Positions 7,802 to 16,991 of a stretch of DNA of 58,184 nt are shown piece after piece. Each line of letters begins with the position of its first letter. Position 1 is the first letter of the stretch. The notes beneath the pieces were generated by a model. It saw only the letters and a program-made list of their open reading frames with translations, was not told where the DNA came from and ran no database searches. The stretch comes from Nitrosomonas sp. Nm166. Its GTDB lineage: Bacteria > Pseudomonadota > Gammaproteobacteria > Burkholderiales > Nitrosomonadaceae. The position numbers and the translations under genes are program-made. The stretch spans positions 1 to 58,184 of the forward strand of contig NZ_FONE01000016.1 in assembly GCF_900112825.1 (NCBI RefSeq), in the 5' to 3' direction.

Positions 7802-8217
7802 TTATTGTATTCGGGCTGTTTTTTCTATTTCCCGCGGAAGCCTTAACTGAATCTAATAAGCCTTTGTGGAAGGAGTTAAAGCCACAAGAGCAGAGGATTC
7901 TGGAACCGCTGGCCGAGAGCTGGAATGTGATGGATCCGGATAGAAAGAAAAAGTGGCTGGGTATCGCAAAGCGTTATCCAAAAATGGCGCCCCAAGAGCA
8001 GCAGCGCATTCAGTCGCAAATGCGTAGCTGGGATTCGTTGACCTCCGAGCAACGTAAACAGGCGCGTGAGAGATTCAAGAAAATGGAGCAATTGCCGACT
8101 CAGAAACGTAAAGAAATCAAGCAGCGGTGGTACGAATACGAACAATTGCCAGAAGGTCCCAAAAAAGGGACTAAAACCTTGGCGTTAACAAATAGCGCTG
8201 ATTTAAGAACACTCTGA
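7783..8217 (+). CDS. DUF3106 family protein, probably exported
   Basis: Protein of 144 residues starting inside the end of the DUF3619 gene. A short hydrophobic N-terminus (VIIVFGLFFLFPAEA) looks like a signal peptide with cleavage near AEA. The mature part is highly charged and repetitive: the LKPQEQR, MAPQEQQR and LTSEQRKQ segments repeat a 'W..L.P.EQ..' pattern, as in DUF3106. The function of the family is unknown. As the third gene of the sigma factor unit it may be a periplasmic signal protein or a target of the system. The repeat pattern and Gln/Arg-rich helices recall periplasmic stress chaperones, but homology to these is not claimed. Confidence 0.8.
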   Translation: MAGFRVIIVFGLFFLFPAEALTESNKPLWKELKPQEQRILEPLAESWNVMDPDRKKKWLGIAKRYPKMAPQEQQRIQSQMRSWDSLTSEQRKQARERFKKMEQLPTQKRKEIKQRWYEYEQLPEGPKKGTKTLALTNSADLRTL

Positions 8218-8348
8218 TCTAGTAATGGCATATCCTTGAAAAAGGAAGGCTGAGCAAAATCTGCAGTCAGCAGTGCATTTGAAAAATGATTTGCATTTTT
8301 TGGTTATTTTTCTGAGAAACTTTAATTTTCTCTTCTTGTACCTACCTA

Positions 8349-10646
8349 ATGCAGCAGACCCTTAATCCATCACTGAATACTTTACCCCAAGCCTGGGTTG
8401 ATGCGCTTTTGTCACAATTAGCTGACGGAGAAAACGTACTCGCCTGGATCAAAATCGACCTGAATACACAGCTTCATTTTTCTGAAGGCCTTATCGTTGT
8501 GACCAATCAGCGCTTGCTGGCTAAAATGACTAGCGATGAAATTTGGCAGGAATGGCGCTATCGGCCAGGATTACTGTTGACGCAGCGCGATCATGCAGGG
8601 GTTGGCTATCTCGAGTTATTTGATGCGCATGAGCGACTTACATATTGGCGTTATCGGCTAGGTAATGATATCGCAGTAAGTCGATTGATCAGCTGCTTTA
8701 TGCGGCAACTTGATTACCATCTCACTGGTAAATTACCTCTACTTACTTCTGAACAAGCGCAATGTCCGAAGTGTGGTGCTCCTTTACCCGCTGATCAGGA
8801 AGAGTGCCCGGTCTGTGACAAACAAAGCCATGCACCCCCTTCTACGTGGACATTGCTGCGTTTGTGGCGCTTCGCAAAGCCCTATAAGTGGCGTTTATTC
8901 ATAGGATTTCTGCTGACTTTATGTAGTACTGCCGCCACGCTGGTGCCGCCGTATTTAACTATGCCATTGATGGATAATGTATTAATTCCTTATCAGAATG
9001 GTCAGCCGATCAATACCGACTTAGTGACGTTATATCTCTCCGGCTTGTTAGGGGCAGCGGTCCTTGCCTGGATACTGGGCTGGACAAAAACATATATGCT
9101 GGCACTGATTTCAGAGCGCATCGGTGCCGATTTGCGCACTACCACCTACGAGCATCTTCTTAATCTCTCTCAGCAATATTTCGGTGGTAAGCGTACCGGT
9201 GATTTAATGGCGCGCATTGGTGCTGAAACCGATCGTATTAACCTTTTCCTTTCATTGCACTTACTTGATTTTGCTACCGATGTGATCATGATTGCGATGA
9301 CAGCGATGATTCTGGTGTCAATCAATCCCTGGCTGGCTCTGGTGACACTGGTGCCACTGCCGATCATTGCATGGCTGATTCACCTGGTTCGTGACCGGCT
9401 GCGAATCGGCTTTGAGAAAGTTGATCGCATCTGGGCTGAAGTAAACAATGTACTTGCAGATACTATCCCGGGTATTCGGGTAGTTAAGGCATTTGCCCAG
9501 GAGAAAAGGGAATCGGCGCGTTTTCATGCCGCCAACCAACGGAATTTGCAGATCAATGATCGGGTAAACAGGATTTGGTCATTATTTACCCCGACGGTGA
9601 TACTACTGACCGAAGTTGGTTTACTGATCGTATGGATATTTGGCATTTGGCAGATATCGAAAGATGAAATCACGGTCGGTGTGCTGACAGCCTTTCTCGC
9701 GTATATCGGTCGTTTTTACCTTCGGCTCGATTCGATGAGTCGTATTGTTTCCATCACACAAAAAGCAGCTGCGGGAACCAAACGTATTTTTGATATTCTG
9801 GATCATGTTTCCAGTGTTCCAGAGTCATCTAACCCTGTGCATTTACCGACTGTGCACGGTCAGATTGAATTGCGTAATGTCGGTTTCCGGTATGGGACAC
9901 GCAGCGTCACACGCGACATTAACTTGCTGATCAAACCTGGTGAAATGGTTGGTCTGGTTGGGCACAGTGGCTCGGGAAAGAGCACACTGGTGAATTTAAT
10001 CTGCCGTTTTTATGATGTCACGGAAGGAATAATTCTGGTGGATGGGCATGATATACGTTCGTTACCGATTGCTGAATATCGCAAGCATATTGGCCTGGTG
10101 CTTCAGGAGCCTTTTCTGTTTTATGGCACCATTGCAGAAAACATTGCCTACGGTAAACCGGGTGCAGCGCGCTCGGAAATTGTTGCAGCCGCTCGGGCTG
10201 CGCATGCGCATGAATTTATTCTGCGTCTGCCCCATGGGTATGATTCGCTGGTCGGTGAACGTGGGCAAGCGCTTTCGGGTGGTGAGCGCCAGCGTATTTC
10301 AATCGCGCGTGCCTTATTGATTAATCCGCGTATTCTGATTCTGGACGAGGCGACTTCTTCGGTGGATACCACGACTGAAAAAGACATTCAGAAGGCACTG
10401 GACAATCTGGTGCGCGGACGTACCACGATTGCTATTGCACATCGCTTATCAACTCTGCGCGAAGCCAGTCGGTTGATTGTTCTTGATCGCGGCAAAATCG
10501 TCGAGATTGGAAGTCACGCAGAATTGATGGCGCGAGAGGGTTATTATTACCGCCTGTATCAAGCTCAGGCGCGTAATGTGGATACTGAAGACCGATCGTT
10601 TGTCGTTCCCATTGTGGAACATAGCGCTGCAGGAGAGTTGAAATGA
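8349..10646 (+). CDS. Cyanophycin-cluster ABC exporter with N-terminal PH-like and zinc-ribbon domains
   Basis: Fused permease-ATPase of 765 residues. The last 590 residues are a standard type IV ABC exporter half: six membrane helices (about 180-460) with the NBD after 490. Walker A is GHSGSGKST (about 538-546), the signature is LSGGERQ (about 640) and Walker B is ILILDEATSS. The first 165 residues are unusual. Residues about 20-120 contain LIVVTNQRLL and look like a bacterial PH-like domain. They are followed by a four-cysteine zinc ribbon (Cys139, 142, 153, 156; CPKC, CPVC). It probably works as a homodimer in the inner membrane. The substrate is unknown. The downstream DUF1854 gene overlaps by 4 bases and cphA' and cphA follow, so this is the transporter found with cyanophycin genes in betaproteobacteria. 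No ribosome-binding site is obvious before the ATG. Confidence 0.88.
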   Translation: MQQTLNPSLNTLPQAWVDALLSQLADGENVLAWIKIDLNTQLHFSEGLIVVTNQRLLAKMTSDEIWQEWRYRPGLLLTQRDHAGVGYLELFDAHERLTYWRYRLGNDIAVSRLISCFMRQLDYHLTGKLPLLTSEQAQCPKCGAPLPADQEECPVCDKQSHAPPSTWTLLRLWRFAKPYKWRLFIGFLLTLCSTAATLVPPYLTMPLMDNVLIPYQNGQPINTDLVTLYLSGLLGAAVLAWILGWTKTYMLALISERIGADLRTTTYEHLLNLSQQYFGGKRTGDLMARIGAETDRINLFLSLHLLDFATDVIMIAMTAMILVSINPWLALVTLVPLPIIAWLIHLVRDRLRIGFEKVDRIWAEVNNVLADTIPGIRVVKAFAQEKRESARFHAANQRNLQINDRVNRIWSLFTPTVILLTEVGLLIVWIFGIWQISKDEITVGVLTAFLAYIGRFYLRLDSMSRIVSITQKAAAGTKRIFDILDHVSSVPESSNPVHLPTVHGQIELRNVGFRYGTRSVTRDINLLIKPGEMVGLVGHSGSGKSTLVNLICRFYDVTEGIILVDGHDIRSLPIAEYRKHIGLVLQEPFLFYGTIAENIAYGKPGAARSEIVAAARAAHAHEFILRLPHGYDSLVGERGQALSGGERQRISIARALLINPRILILDEATSSVDTTTEKDIQKALDNLVRGRTTIAIAHRLSTLREASRLIVLDRGKIVEIGSHAELMAREGYYYRLYQAQARNVDTEDRSFVVPIVEHSAAGELK

Positions 10647-11116
10647 GCAACGCACCAGAATACCACTTGCACCGGAATGCTTATGGACGGATGGTTTTTA
10701 CGGATCGATTCGGTTCAGCGCAGGAAGGTATAGTGCCAGTGCGATCTTTCCCGATTACTAATCCGGATCAGGGCATTTCCCTGATTGACCCGCATGGTCA
10801 TGAATTGGTCTGGATAGAGCGATTGGCTGATTTACCAGAAGATTATCGCTTACTCATTGAAGCGGAACTTGCGAGTCGTGAATTTATGCCAGAGATAAGG
10901 CGTTTGCTCAGAGTTTCCAGTTTTATCACACCGAGTACTTGGCAAGTTGAAACGGATCGTGGAGAAGTTTCTTTTATCCTTAAAGGTGAAGAGGATATTC
11001 GCCGTCTGACTACAACATCACTGATGATTACAGATAGTCATGGTATTCATTTTCTAATTCGTGATCGTTTAACGCTTGACCGTCATAGCCGCAAGTTGCT
11101 AGATCATTTTCTTTGA
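10643..11116 (+). CDS. DUF1854 family protein associated with cyanophycin metabolism
   Basis: Soluble protein of 157 residues with no signal peptide or membrane helix. Segments such as GHELVWIERLADLP, REFMPEIRRLL, PSTWQVETDRGEVSF, GEEDIRRL and SHGIHFLIRDR match DUF1854, a family found next to this type of ABC transporter and cphA genes. The biochemical role is unknown. The 4-base overlap with the transporter gene implies stoichiometric synthesis with it, so a cytoplasmic partner or regulator of the exporter is the simplest guess. A weak hairpin (GAGCA/TGCTC at 11124-11139) lies in the 87-base gap before cphA'. Confidence 0.85.
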   Translation: MSNAPEYHLHRNAYGRMVFTDRFGSAQEGIVPVRSFPITNPDQGISLIDPHGHELVWIERLADLPEDYRLLIEAELASREFMPEIRRLLRVSSFITPSTWQVETDRGEVSFILKGEEDIRRLTTTSLMITDSHGIHFLIRDRLTLDRHSRKLLDHFL

Positions 11117-11203
11117 TGTGTTTGAGCATTATTTTGCTCTTCTTGTAAACCAATTAGGTTTGCACAGCGTTAAATCCTCATATCTTCCATTTCATTCAAA
11201 TGT

Positions 11204-13525
11204 ATGTCTAACTTAAATTCAAGCAGTATAAAAGATATCAAATTTATTGAAATCAAGCACTTGAATGGTCCTAATAGGTGGACTTACTATCCTGCCCTCG
11301 AGGCAACTGTTGATATTGGAGAACTTGAGGATTTTCCTTCAGATAAGATTCCAAGCTTTTATGAGCGTTTATCAGAATGGCTTCCATCCTTGATCGAACA
11401 TCGCTGTAGCTATGAAGAGCGTGGCGGTTTCTTGCGGCGGGTGAAGGAAGGTACCTGGCCTTGTCATATTCTTGAACATGTGACATTGGAATTACAGAAC
11501 ATAGCCGGGATGCGTGGTGGCTTTGGCAGGGCTCGTGAAACCTCGGTACGTGGCGTATATAAAGTTGCAGTTAGCGCCTGGCATGCGGAAATTACACGAG
11601 CTGCCATGTACTTAGCGCGTGAACTGATATTGGCAGCGATGAATTTCCAGCAATCTCCCCACCCATTCTATGATGTCGATAGTGCTATCAAACATCTGCG
11701 GGATCTGGTGGATTCACTATGGCTTGGCCCTTCTACGGCGTGTATCGTGGATGCTGCGGTAGCGCGCAATATCCCAACTATTCGGATTATTGGTAAAGGC
11801 AATCTTGTACAACTTGGATACGGCGCTCGCTGCCGGCACATCTGGACCGCTGAAACCGATCGCACACCGGCTATTGCGGAGAGCATTTCCCGTGATAAGG
11901 ATTTGACCAAAGCCCTGCTGCAATCTTGCGGTGTTCCTGTTCCGGAAGGACATATCGTTGAGAGTGCCGAAGCTGCCTGGGAAGCCGCTAATGATATCGG
12001 GATGCCGGTTGTCGTAAAGCCTTGTGACGGAAACCATGGACGCGGTGTTTTCATCGAATTAAGCCGCCGGGAAGAAATTGAATCGGCTTATCACATCGCG
12101 CTGGAAGAAGGCACGGGTGTATTGGTTGAACGTTATATTGCAGGTACTGAACACCGCTTATTAATCGTGGGCGGACGGCTCATAGCCGCAACTCGTGGTG
12201 ATTCGGTATCCGTCATCGGAGACGGTGCGTCAACCATCACTGAATTAATTGAGTCTCAGATTAACTCTGATCCGCGGCGTGGAACGACTGAAAATCATCC
12301 TTTGAATTTGATACGTCTGGACAGTGCAGCGCAAATGGAAATTGCTCATCAGGGGTATCAAAGTGACTCGATCGTTCCAGCCGGCATCAAGGTTTTGATC
12401 CAGCGTAACGGTAATCATGCATTTGATGTAACGGATCAAGTTCACCCTGCCACTGCATCGATTGCATCACTGGCTGCTCGTGTTATTGGGCTCGATATTG
12501 CGGGTATTGATTTGGTAACGAGCGACATTTCTCGTCCTTTGAGTGAGCAAGGGGGTGCAATTGTTGAAGTCAATGCAGGCCCAAGTTTGCTGATGCATAT
12601 CAAGCCAGCAGTTGGTGCTCCCCGACCAGTCGGTGAAGCAATAGTCGATCATTTATTTCCGAATCAAGATAACGGTTGTATTCCTATTGTAGGAATTACG
12701 GGTACTTATGGCAAAACCACAGTTGCTTATCTTGTCTCCAAGTTACTGATCCTTTCAAGTAAAAAAACTGGATTGGCATGTAGTGATGGGCTTTATCTGG
12801 ATTACAGGAAAATTGACAGCAACGATAGTGCAAACTGGGCAGCGGCGAATCGTGTATTGATGAATCCAACCGTAGAAGCTGCAGTATTTGAGAATGGTTT
12901 TGATGTGCTACTGAATGAGGGATTGGCTTATGATAGCTGTCAAGTTGGTGTCGTTACGAACGTCGACCCGGCGCATCACTTTGGTCGCGATGGTATTGAA
13001 ACACTTAAGCAAGTTTTTGACGTGCTTCGTACTCAAGTCGATGTAGTGGCCCCTACGGCTGCAGTTATTGATAATGTGGAGAAGGATGTAGAGCTGCCAA
13101 TCAGCGCAGCGGTACTCAATGCCAAGGAAGAAATGTTGATTGAGATGGCTGAATTATGTCACGGTGAGGTTATTTTCTTCAGCACTGAGCCCGATTTGGC
13201 TGTGATCACTCAGCATTGCACTCATGGAACGGGCTCTACGCAGGGTAAGCGTGCTGTAATCTTGCGCAATGATTTAATCACATTGGTTGCTGATTCTTTT
13301 GAACTGCCTTTGATAAAACTAACGGAAATATCTTCAGATACTGGCGTGTATAGCATTCAAGATATAGAAAATGTATTGGCCGCCGTCGGAACTGCATGGG
13401 CACTCGGCATTGAACCTGAGCTCATACAGACTGGTATCAAGACTTTTGGCTTCAGTCAAAAAGAATATAAACCCGAAAATCAGAATCTTCCTACCGGTTT
13501 ACAAACTCAAGGAATTAAATTATGA
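11204..13525 (+). CDS. cphA': Cyanophycin synthetase-like protein CphA' lacking the C-terminal ligase domain
   Basis: Short cyanophycin synthetase homologue of 773 residues. Domains in order: N domain (1-160) with an HxxEH motif (His88, Glu91, His92); an ATP-grasp domain (about 210-480, VVKPCDGNHGRGV, EQGGAIVEVNAGP) that would add Asp to the growing chain; and a Mur-ligase-like domain whose P-loop is GTYGKTT (500-506). The Mur C-terminal domain is missing: the protein ends where full-length CphA continues with APGRFN. The Mur region is also altered: CphA's ETARGGLLREGL is ENGFDVLLNEGL here, and its GDHLG is AHHFG. Arg-adding activity is therefore doubtful. It resembles CphA'/CphA2-type proteins, some of which polymerise beta-Asp-Arg dipeptides. 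Its stop overlaps the cphA start by 4 bases. Confidence 0.9.
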   Translation: MSNLNSSSIKDIKFIEIKHLNGPNRWTYYPALEATVDIGELEDFPSDKIPSFYERLSEWLPSLIEHRCSYEERGGFLRRVKEGTWPCHILEHVTLELQNIAGMRGGFGRARETSVRGVYKVAVSAWHAEITRAAMYLARELILAAMNFQQSPHPFYDVDSAIKHLRDLVDSLWLGPSTACIVDAAVARNIPTIRIIGKGNLVQLGYGARCRHIWTAETDRTPAIAESISRDKDLTKALLQSCGVPVPEGHIVESAEAAWEAANDIGMPVVVKPCDGNHGRGVFIELSRREEIESAYHIALEEGTGVLVERYIAGTEHRLLIVGGRLIAATRGDSVSVIGDGASTITELIESQINSDPRRGTTENHPLNLIRLDSAAQMEIAHQGYQSDSIVPAGIKVLIQRNGNHAFDVTDQVHPATASIASLAARVIGLDIAGIDLVTSDISRPLSEQGGAIVEVNAGPSLLMHIKPAVGAPRPVGEAIVDHLFPNQDNGCIPIVGITGTYGKTTVAYLVSKLLILSSKKTGLACSDGLYLDYRKIDSNDSANWAAANRVLMNPTVEAAVFENGFDVLLNEGLAYDSCQVGVVTNVDPAHHFGRDGIETLKQVFDVLRTQVDVVAPTAAVIDNVEKDVELPISAAVLNAKEEMLIEMAELCHGEVIFFSTEPDLAVITQHCTHGTGSTQGKRAVILRNDLITLVADSFELPLIKLTEISSDTGVYSIQDIENVLAAVGTAWALGIEPELIQTGIKTFGFSQKEYKPENQNLPTGLQTQGIKL

Positions 13526-16110
13526 AAGTATTGCGTATTCGAGCATTGCGTGGACCTAATTTATGGAGCCAACATACTTCTATTGAAGCTACTATTTTGT
13601 GTAATGAATCAGAGAATAACATTAATAATCTATCTGGTTTTGAGGCAAAATTGCGTAGCCATTTTCCAGAAATTTCTCTACCTCAGCATGCTGGCCATCA
13701 TGAGGTAATCACTGTGGCCCATGTGCTTGAACTGGTTGCTCTTGGCTTACAAGTTCAAGCGGGCTGCCCAGTAACTTTTAGCCATACTGCTAAAGCACCA
13801 GAGGTCAATACCTATCGTGTTATTGTCGAGTACAGCGAAGAAAAAGTCGGCAGGCTTGCTTTTGAATTGGCGCAGACGCTTTGCAATGCTGCTATTGACG
13901 ATGCTGTTTTTGATTTAAATGGTGCTTTGCTTCGTTTGCGCGAGCTCAATGAAGATATCCGCCTCGGACCGAGCACGCGTGCTATTGTTCAAGCTGCAAT
14001 TGCTCGTGGCATTCCTTTTCGTCGCTTGACTGAAGGCAGTTTGGTACAGTTTGGTTGGGGTAGCAAGCAGCGTCGAATTCAAGCTTCGGAGAGTGATATG
14101 ACTAGTGCTGTTGCGGAATCTATTGTTCAGGATAAGGAGTTGACTAAAACGTTGTTGCATGCAGCAGGTATCCCTGTTCCACTCGGCCGAAATGTAAAGA
14201 ATGCTGACGATGCCTGGGCGGCAGCATGCGAAATAGGTACCCCAGTAGTTATAAAACCACAAGATAGTAATCAAGGTAAAGGTGTAACGGTTAATCTTGC
14301 GAACATAGAAGAAGTGAAAGCTGCCTATACAATTGCGACTGAATTTAGCAATAGTGTCTTGGTTGAGCGATATATTCCAGGACATGATTATCGAATGCTG
14401 GTTGTTGGAAGCAAGCTGGTTGCCGCTGCACGCCGTGATCCGCCACAAGTGATTGGTGACGGTATCAGCAGCATTCGTCAATTGGTGGAACAAATTAATC
14501 GTGATCCAAGGCGAGGCGAGGGACATGTTGCTTCATTGACTAAAATCCATTTGGATGAGATTTCTTTATCGCATCTGGCTACGCAGGGGTTAACAGCTGA
14601 CTCAATTCCTGCCAAGGGAGTACATGTCGTTTTACGCAATAACGCCAATTTGTCAACAGGGGGTACAGCCACTGATGTAACGGATGATGTTCATCCTGAA
14701 CTGGCAGAGCGTGTAATTGCAGCTGCACAAGTGGTGGGTCTGGATATTTGTGGTGTCGACGTTGTTTGCGAGAGTGTGATGCATTCACTAGAAGAACAAG
14801 GTGGTGGTATTATCGAAGTAAATGCTGCACCGGGTTTGCGCATGCATTTACAACCTTCTTTCGGCAAGCCACGCGCCGTAGGCGAAGCTATTGTTGATAA
14901 CATGTTTGCTGAAGGGGATGATGCGCGCATTCCGGTAATTTCAGTAACCGGTACGAATGGTAAGACGACAGCCACTCGCTTAATTGCTAATATATTGAAA
15001 AAAGCTAACAAGCGTATAGGCGTTGCGTGTACGGATGGTGTTTATATTGATGGGCAATGCATAGATACCGGAGATTGTAGTGGTCCTAGAAGCGCTAGAA
15101 ATATTCTTTTTCATCCGGATGTAGATGCTGCTGTCTTAGAAACTGCTCGTGGTGGATTGCTGCGCGAGGGTTTGGGTTTTGACCATTGCCATGTTGCCGT
15201 AGTGACCAATATCGGTATGGGAGATCATCTGGGTTTGGCCTATGTCAATACGGTAGAGGAGCTGGCTGCAGTTAAACGAATTGTAGTGCAGAATGTAACA
15301 CCTGAAACAGGATTTGCTGTGCTTAATGCGGCTGATCCACTGGTTGCCCGTATGGCTGATCATTGTCCCGGTTCAGTTATTTTCTTTGCACGCGATAGTC
15401 ACCACCCGGTATTGGCGACGCATCGTGCACAGCGTAAACGAGTAATCTATGTGGAAAATCGTTGTATTGTTGCTTTAGGGGAAGCCGGTGAATATCAGAT
15501 ACCGTTAAATGAAATTCCATTAACGAAGAATGGAAGTATTAATTTCCAGGTAGAAAATACAATGGCTGCTATCGGGGCTGGTTGGGCGCTGGGTTTGGAT
15601 TGGGCAGTTATTCGTGCTGGTTTAACGAGTTTTGTAAATGATATGCAAACAGCACCAGGTCGCTTTAATCTGTTCAATTATCGAAATGCTACTTTAATCG
15701 CTGATTATGGCCATAACCCAGATGCTATACAAGCCCTGGTCAGTGCCATTGATAATATTCCATCGAAGAAACGTTCAGTGGTGATTAGCGCTGCGGGTGA
15801 TCGGCGAGATGAAGATATTCGTCAACAAACCAGAATTCTTGGAGATGCATTCGATGAAGTTGTACTTTATCAAGATCAATGTCAACGGGGGCGTGCGGAC
15901 GGGGAAGTATTGACTTTATTGCGAGAAGGCTTGGGTAATGCCAAACGCACTCAAAAGATAAGCGAAATTGTCGGGGAGGCGATTGCAATTGATGCAGCGC
16001 TATCCAATATAGAAGATGGTGAGTTATGCCTTATTTTGGTTGATCAGGTTGAACAATCACTCGGTCAAATCAGCAATCGTATTGCATTGGCTGATTACAA
16101 ACCATTTTAA
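13522..16110 (+). CDS. cphA: Cyanophycin synthetase CphA
   Basis: Full-length cyanophycin synthetase of 862 residues. It makes the nitrogen reserve polymer cyanophycin (poly-Asp backbone with Arg side chains) from Asp, Arg and ATP in the cytoplasm. The ATP-grasp domain (about 200-460: VIKPQDSNQGKGV, EQGGGIIEVNAAP) should activate the backbone carboxylate. The Mur-ligase domain has P-loop GTNGKTT (477-483), the ETARGGLLREGLGFDHC segment, a complete C-terminal domain (APGRFNLFNY, ADYGHNPDAI) and AAGDRRDEDI, and should attach Arg. The N domain has lost the second zinc-type histidine: His67-V-L-Glu70-Leu71 in place of HxxEH. It overlaps cphA' by 4 bases, so the two are probably made together. No cyanophycinase gene is in the window. 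Confidence 0.94.
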   Translation: MKVLRIRALRGPNLWSQHTSIEATILCNESENNINNLSGFEAKLRSHFPEISLPQHAGHHEVITVAHVLELVALGLQVQAGCPVTFSHTAKAPEVNTYRVIVEYSEEKVGRLAFELAQTLCNAAIDDAVFDLNGALLRLRELNEDIRLGPSTRAIVQAAIARGIPFRRLTEGSLVQFGWGSKQRRIQASESDMTSAVAESIVQDKELTKTLLHAAGIPVPLGRNVKNADDAWAAACEIGTPVVIKPQDSNQGKGVTVNLANIEEVKAAYTIATEFSNSVLVERYIPGHDYRMLVVGSKLVAAARRDPPQVIGDGISSIRQLVEQINRDPRRGEGHVASLTKIHLDEISLSHLATQGLTADSIPAKGVHVVLRNNANLSTGGTATDVTDDVHPELAERVIAAAQVVGLDICGVDVVCESVMHSLEEQGGGIIEVNAAPGLRMHLQPSFGKPRAVGEAIVDNMFAEGDDARIPVISVTGTNGKTTATRLIANILKKANKRIGVACTDGVYIDGQCIDTGDCSGPRSARNILFHPDVDAAVLETARGGLLREGLGFDHCHVAVVTNIGMGDHLGLAYVNTVEELAAVKRIVVQNVTPETGFAVLNAADPLVARMADHCPGSVIFFARDSHHPVLATHRAQRKRVIYVENRCIVALGEAGEYQIPLNEIPLTKNGSINFQVENTMAAIGAGWALGLDWAVIRAGLTSFVNDMQTAPGRFNLFNYRNATLIADYGHNPDAIQALVSAIDNIPSKKRSVVISAAGDRRDEDIRQQTRILGDAFDEVVLYQDQCQRGRADGEVLTLLREGLGNAKRTQKISEIVGEAIAIDAALSNIEDGELCLILVDQVEQSLGQISNRIALADYKPF

Positions 16111-16124
16111 TGCTGAAATGTTAA

Positions 16125-16892
16125 TTATAGATTACAGAAGGTGAGCTTAAATGTCACATCACCTTCGTAAGTTTTATTTCTTTGTCCTGATAGTGAAGGA
16201 ATAAAGCGAATATTTAATGCATACTTATTCGCGCTAATTTCAGGCACACAGGGCAAGTCGTTGCTCAAAGTAAGTCTTAACATATGTGCTGCATATTCTG
16301 ATCCCGTCTGCTGGAAAACACCTTGATTGGCTACGGCTTGTAAAGTTCTTCCGCTTTTTCTTAATAGGAAAAGCACAATTCCAAAGGCATTGCGTACTGG
16401 TTGAAACGGCGTTAGCCATTCATTAATGTCGGTATGACGCTGAGCAGGATCTAAATTCAGCCAATAATGATAGGAAGGTAAATCAAATGCACAGCAACCA
16501 CCAGGAATTCCAATTCGCTGTTTGATAGCCATGAGCCATTCGTTTTCCCGTAAATGTTCGCCAACTTTTCCAGGTAAGTCTAACATCTCTCTAAAAGTGA
16601 TTTTTATGCTATTGAGCACATCATTGAGTGCTGTTTCAGAAACATTCGGATTTTTTCGTAACGCCTCGAGTATCTGTTTTTGTCGCTCAAGTTCTTGTAA
16701 TAAGTCTGATTTAATGTCAGCACGACTGGTGATTTCAAGTACCTCGAACAGCGCAGTGAGCGTAGCATGATGCTCATGAGCGGTGTTCTTATTTGAAAAA
16801 AAATCGATTTTATTAAATAAATCTTCTAACCGTAGCAAGGTACGGATACGCTCGTTAAGTGGGTGTTCGTAGCAAATCACCATAGTATGCAT
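16125..16892 (-). CDS. zapD: Cell division protein ZapD (YacF)
   Basis: Cytoplasmic protein of 255 residues that in E. coli cross-links FtsZ filaments and stabilises the Z ring. Recognisable segments are YEHPLNERIRTLLRLEDLF near the N-terminus, REMLDLPGKVGEHLRENEWL in the helical part, and GIPGGCCAFDLPSYHYWL leading into the C-terminal beta domain. Length is typical. It is the last gene of the leftward pilC-pilD-coaE-zapD group, 99 bases after coaE. The usual next gene, yacG, is elsewhere in the window. It is convergent with cphA, 14 bases away, with no clear terminator between them. Confidence 0.92.
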   Translation of the reverse strand: MHTMVICYEHPLNERIRTLLRLEDLFNKIDFFSNKNTAHEHHATLTALFEVLEITSRADIKSDLLQELERQKQILEALRKNPNVSETALNDVLNSIKITFREMLDLPGKVGEHLRENEWLMAIKQRIGIPGGCCAFDLPSYHYWLNLDPAQRHTDINEWLTPFQPVRNAFGIVLFLLRKSGRTLQAVANQGVFQQTGSEYAAHMLRLTLSNDLPCVPEISANKYALNIRFIPSLSGQRNKTYEGDVTFKLTFCNL

Positions 16893-16991
16893 TCACAAGG
16901 AAAATTAGAAGAATAGAATCTTGCACGAAGCGGGATTATTTCACAAATAAAAATTAAAACCTTTTTCAAATAATTTGGGCGGTAAATTTTT

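Noticed and set aside
13915..14526. Minus-strand ORF of 203 codons opposite cphA
   Set aside because: It is long only because of the codon bias of the true gene on the other strand; the translation has no family-like features.
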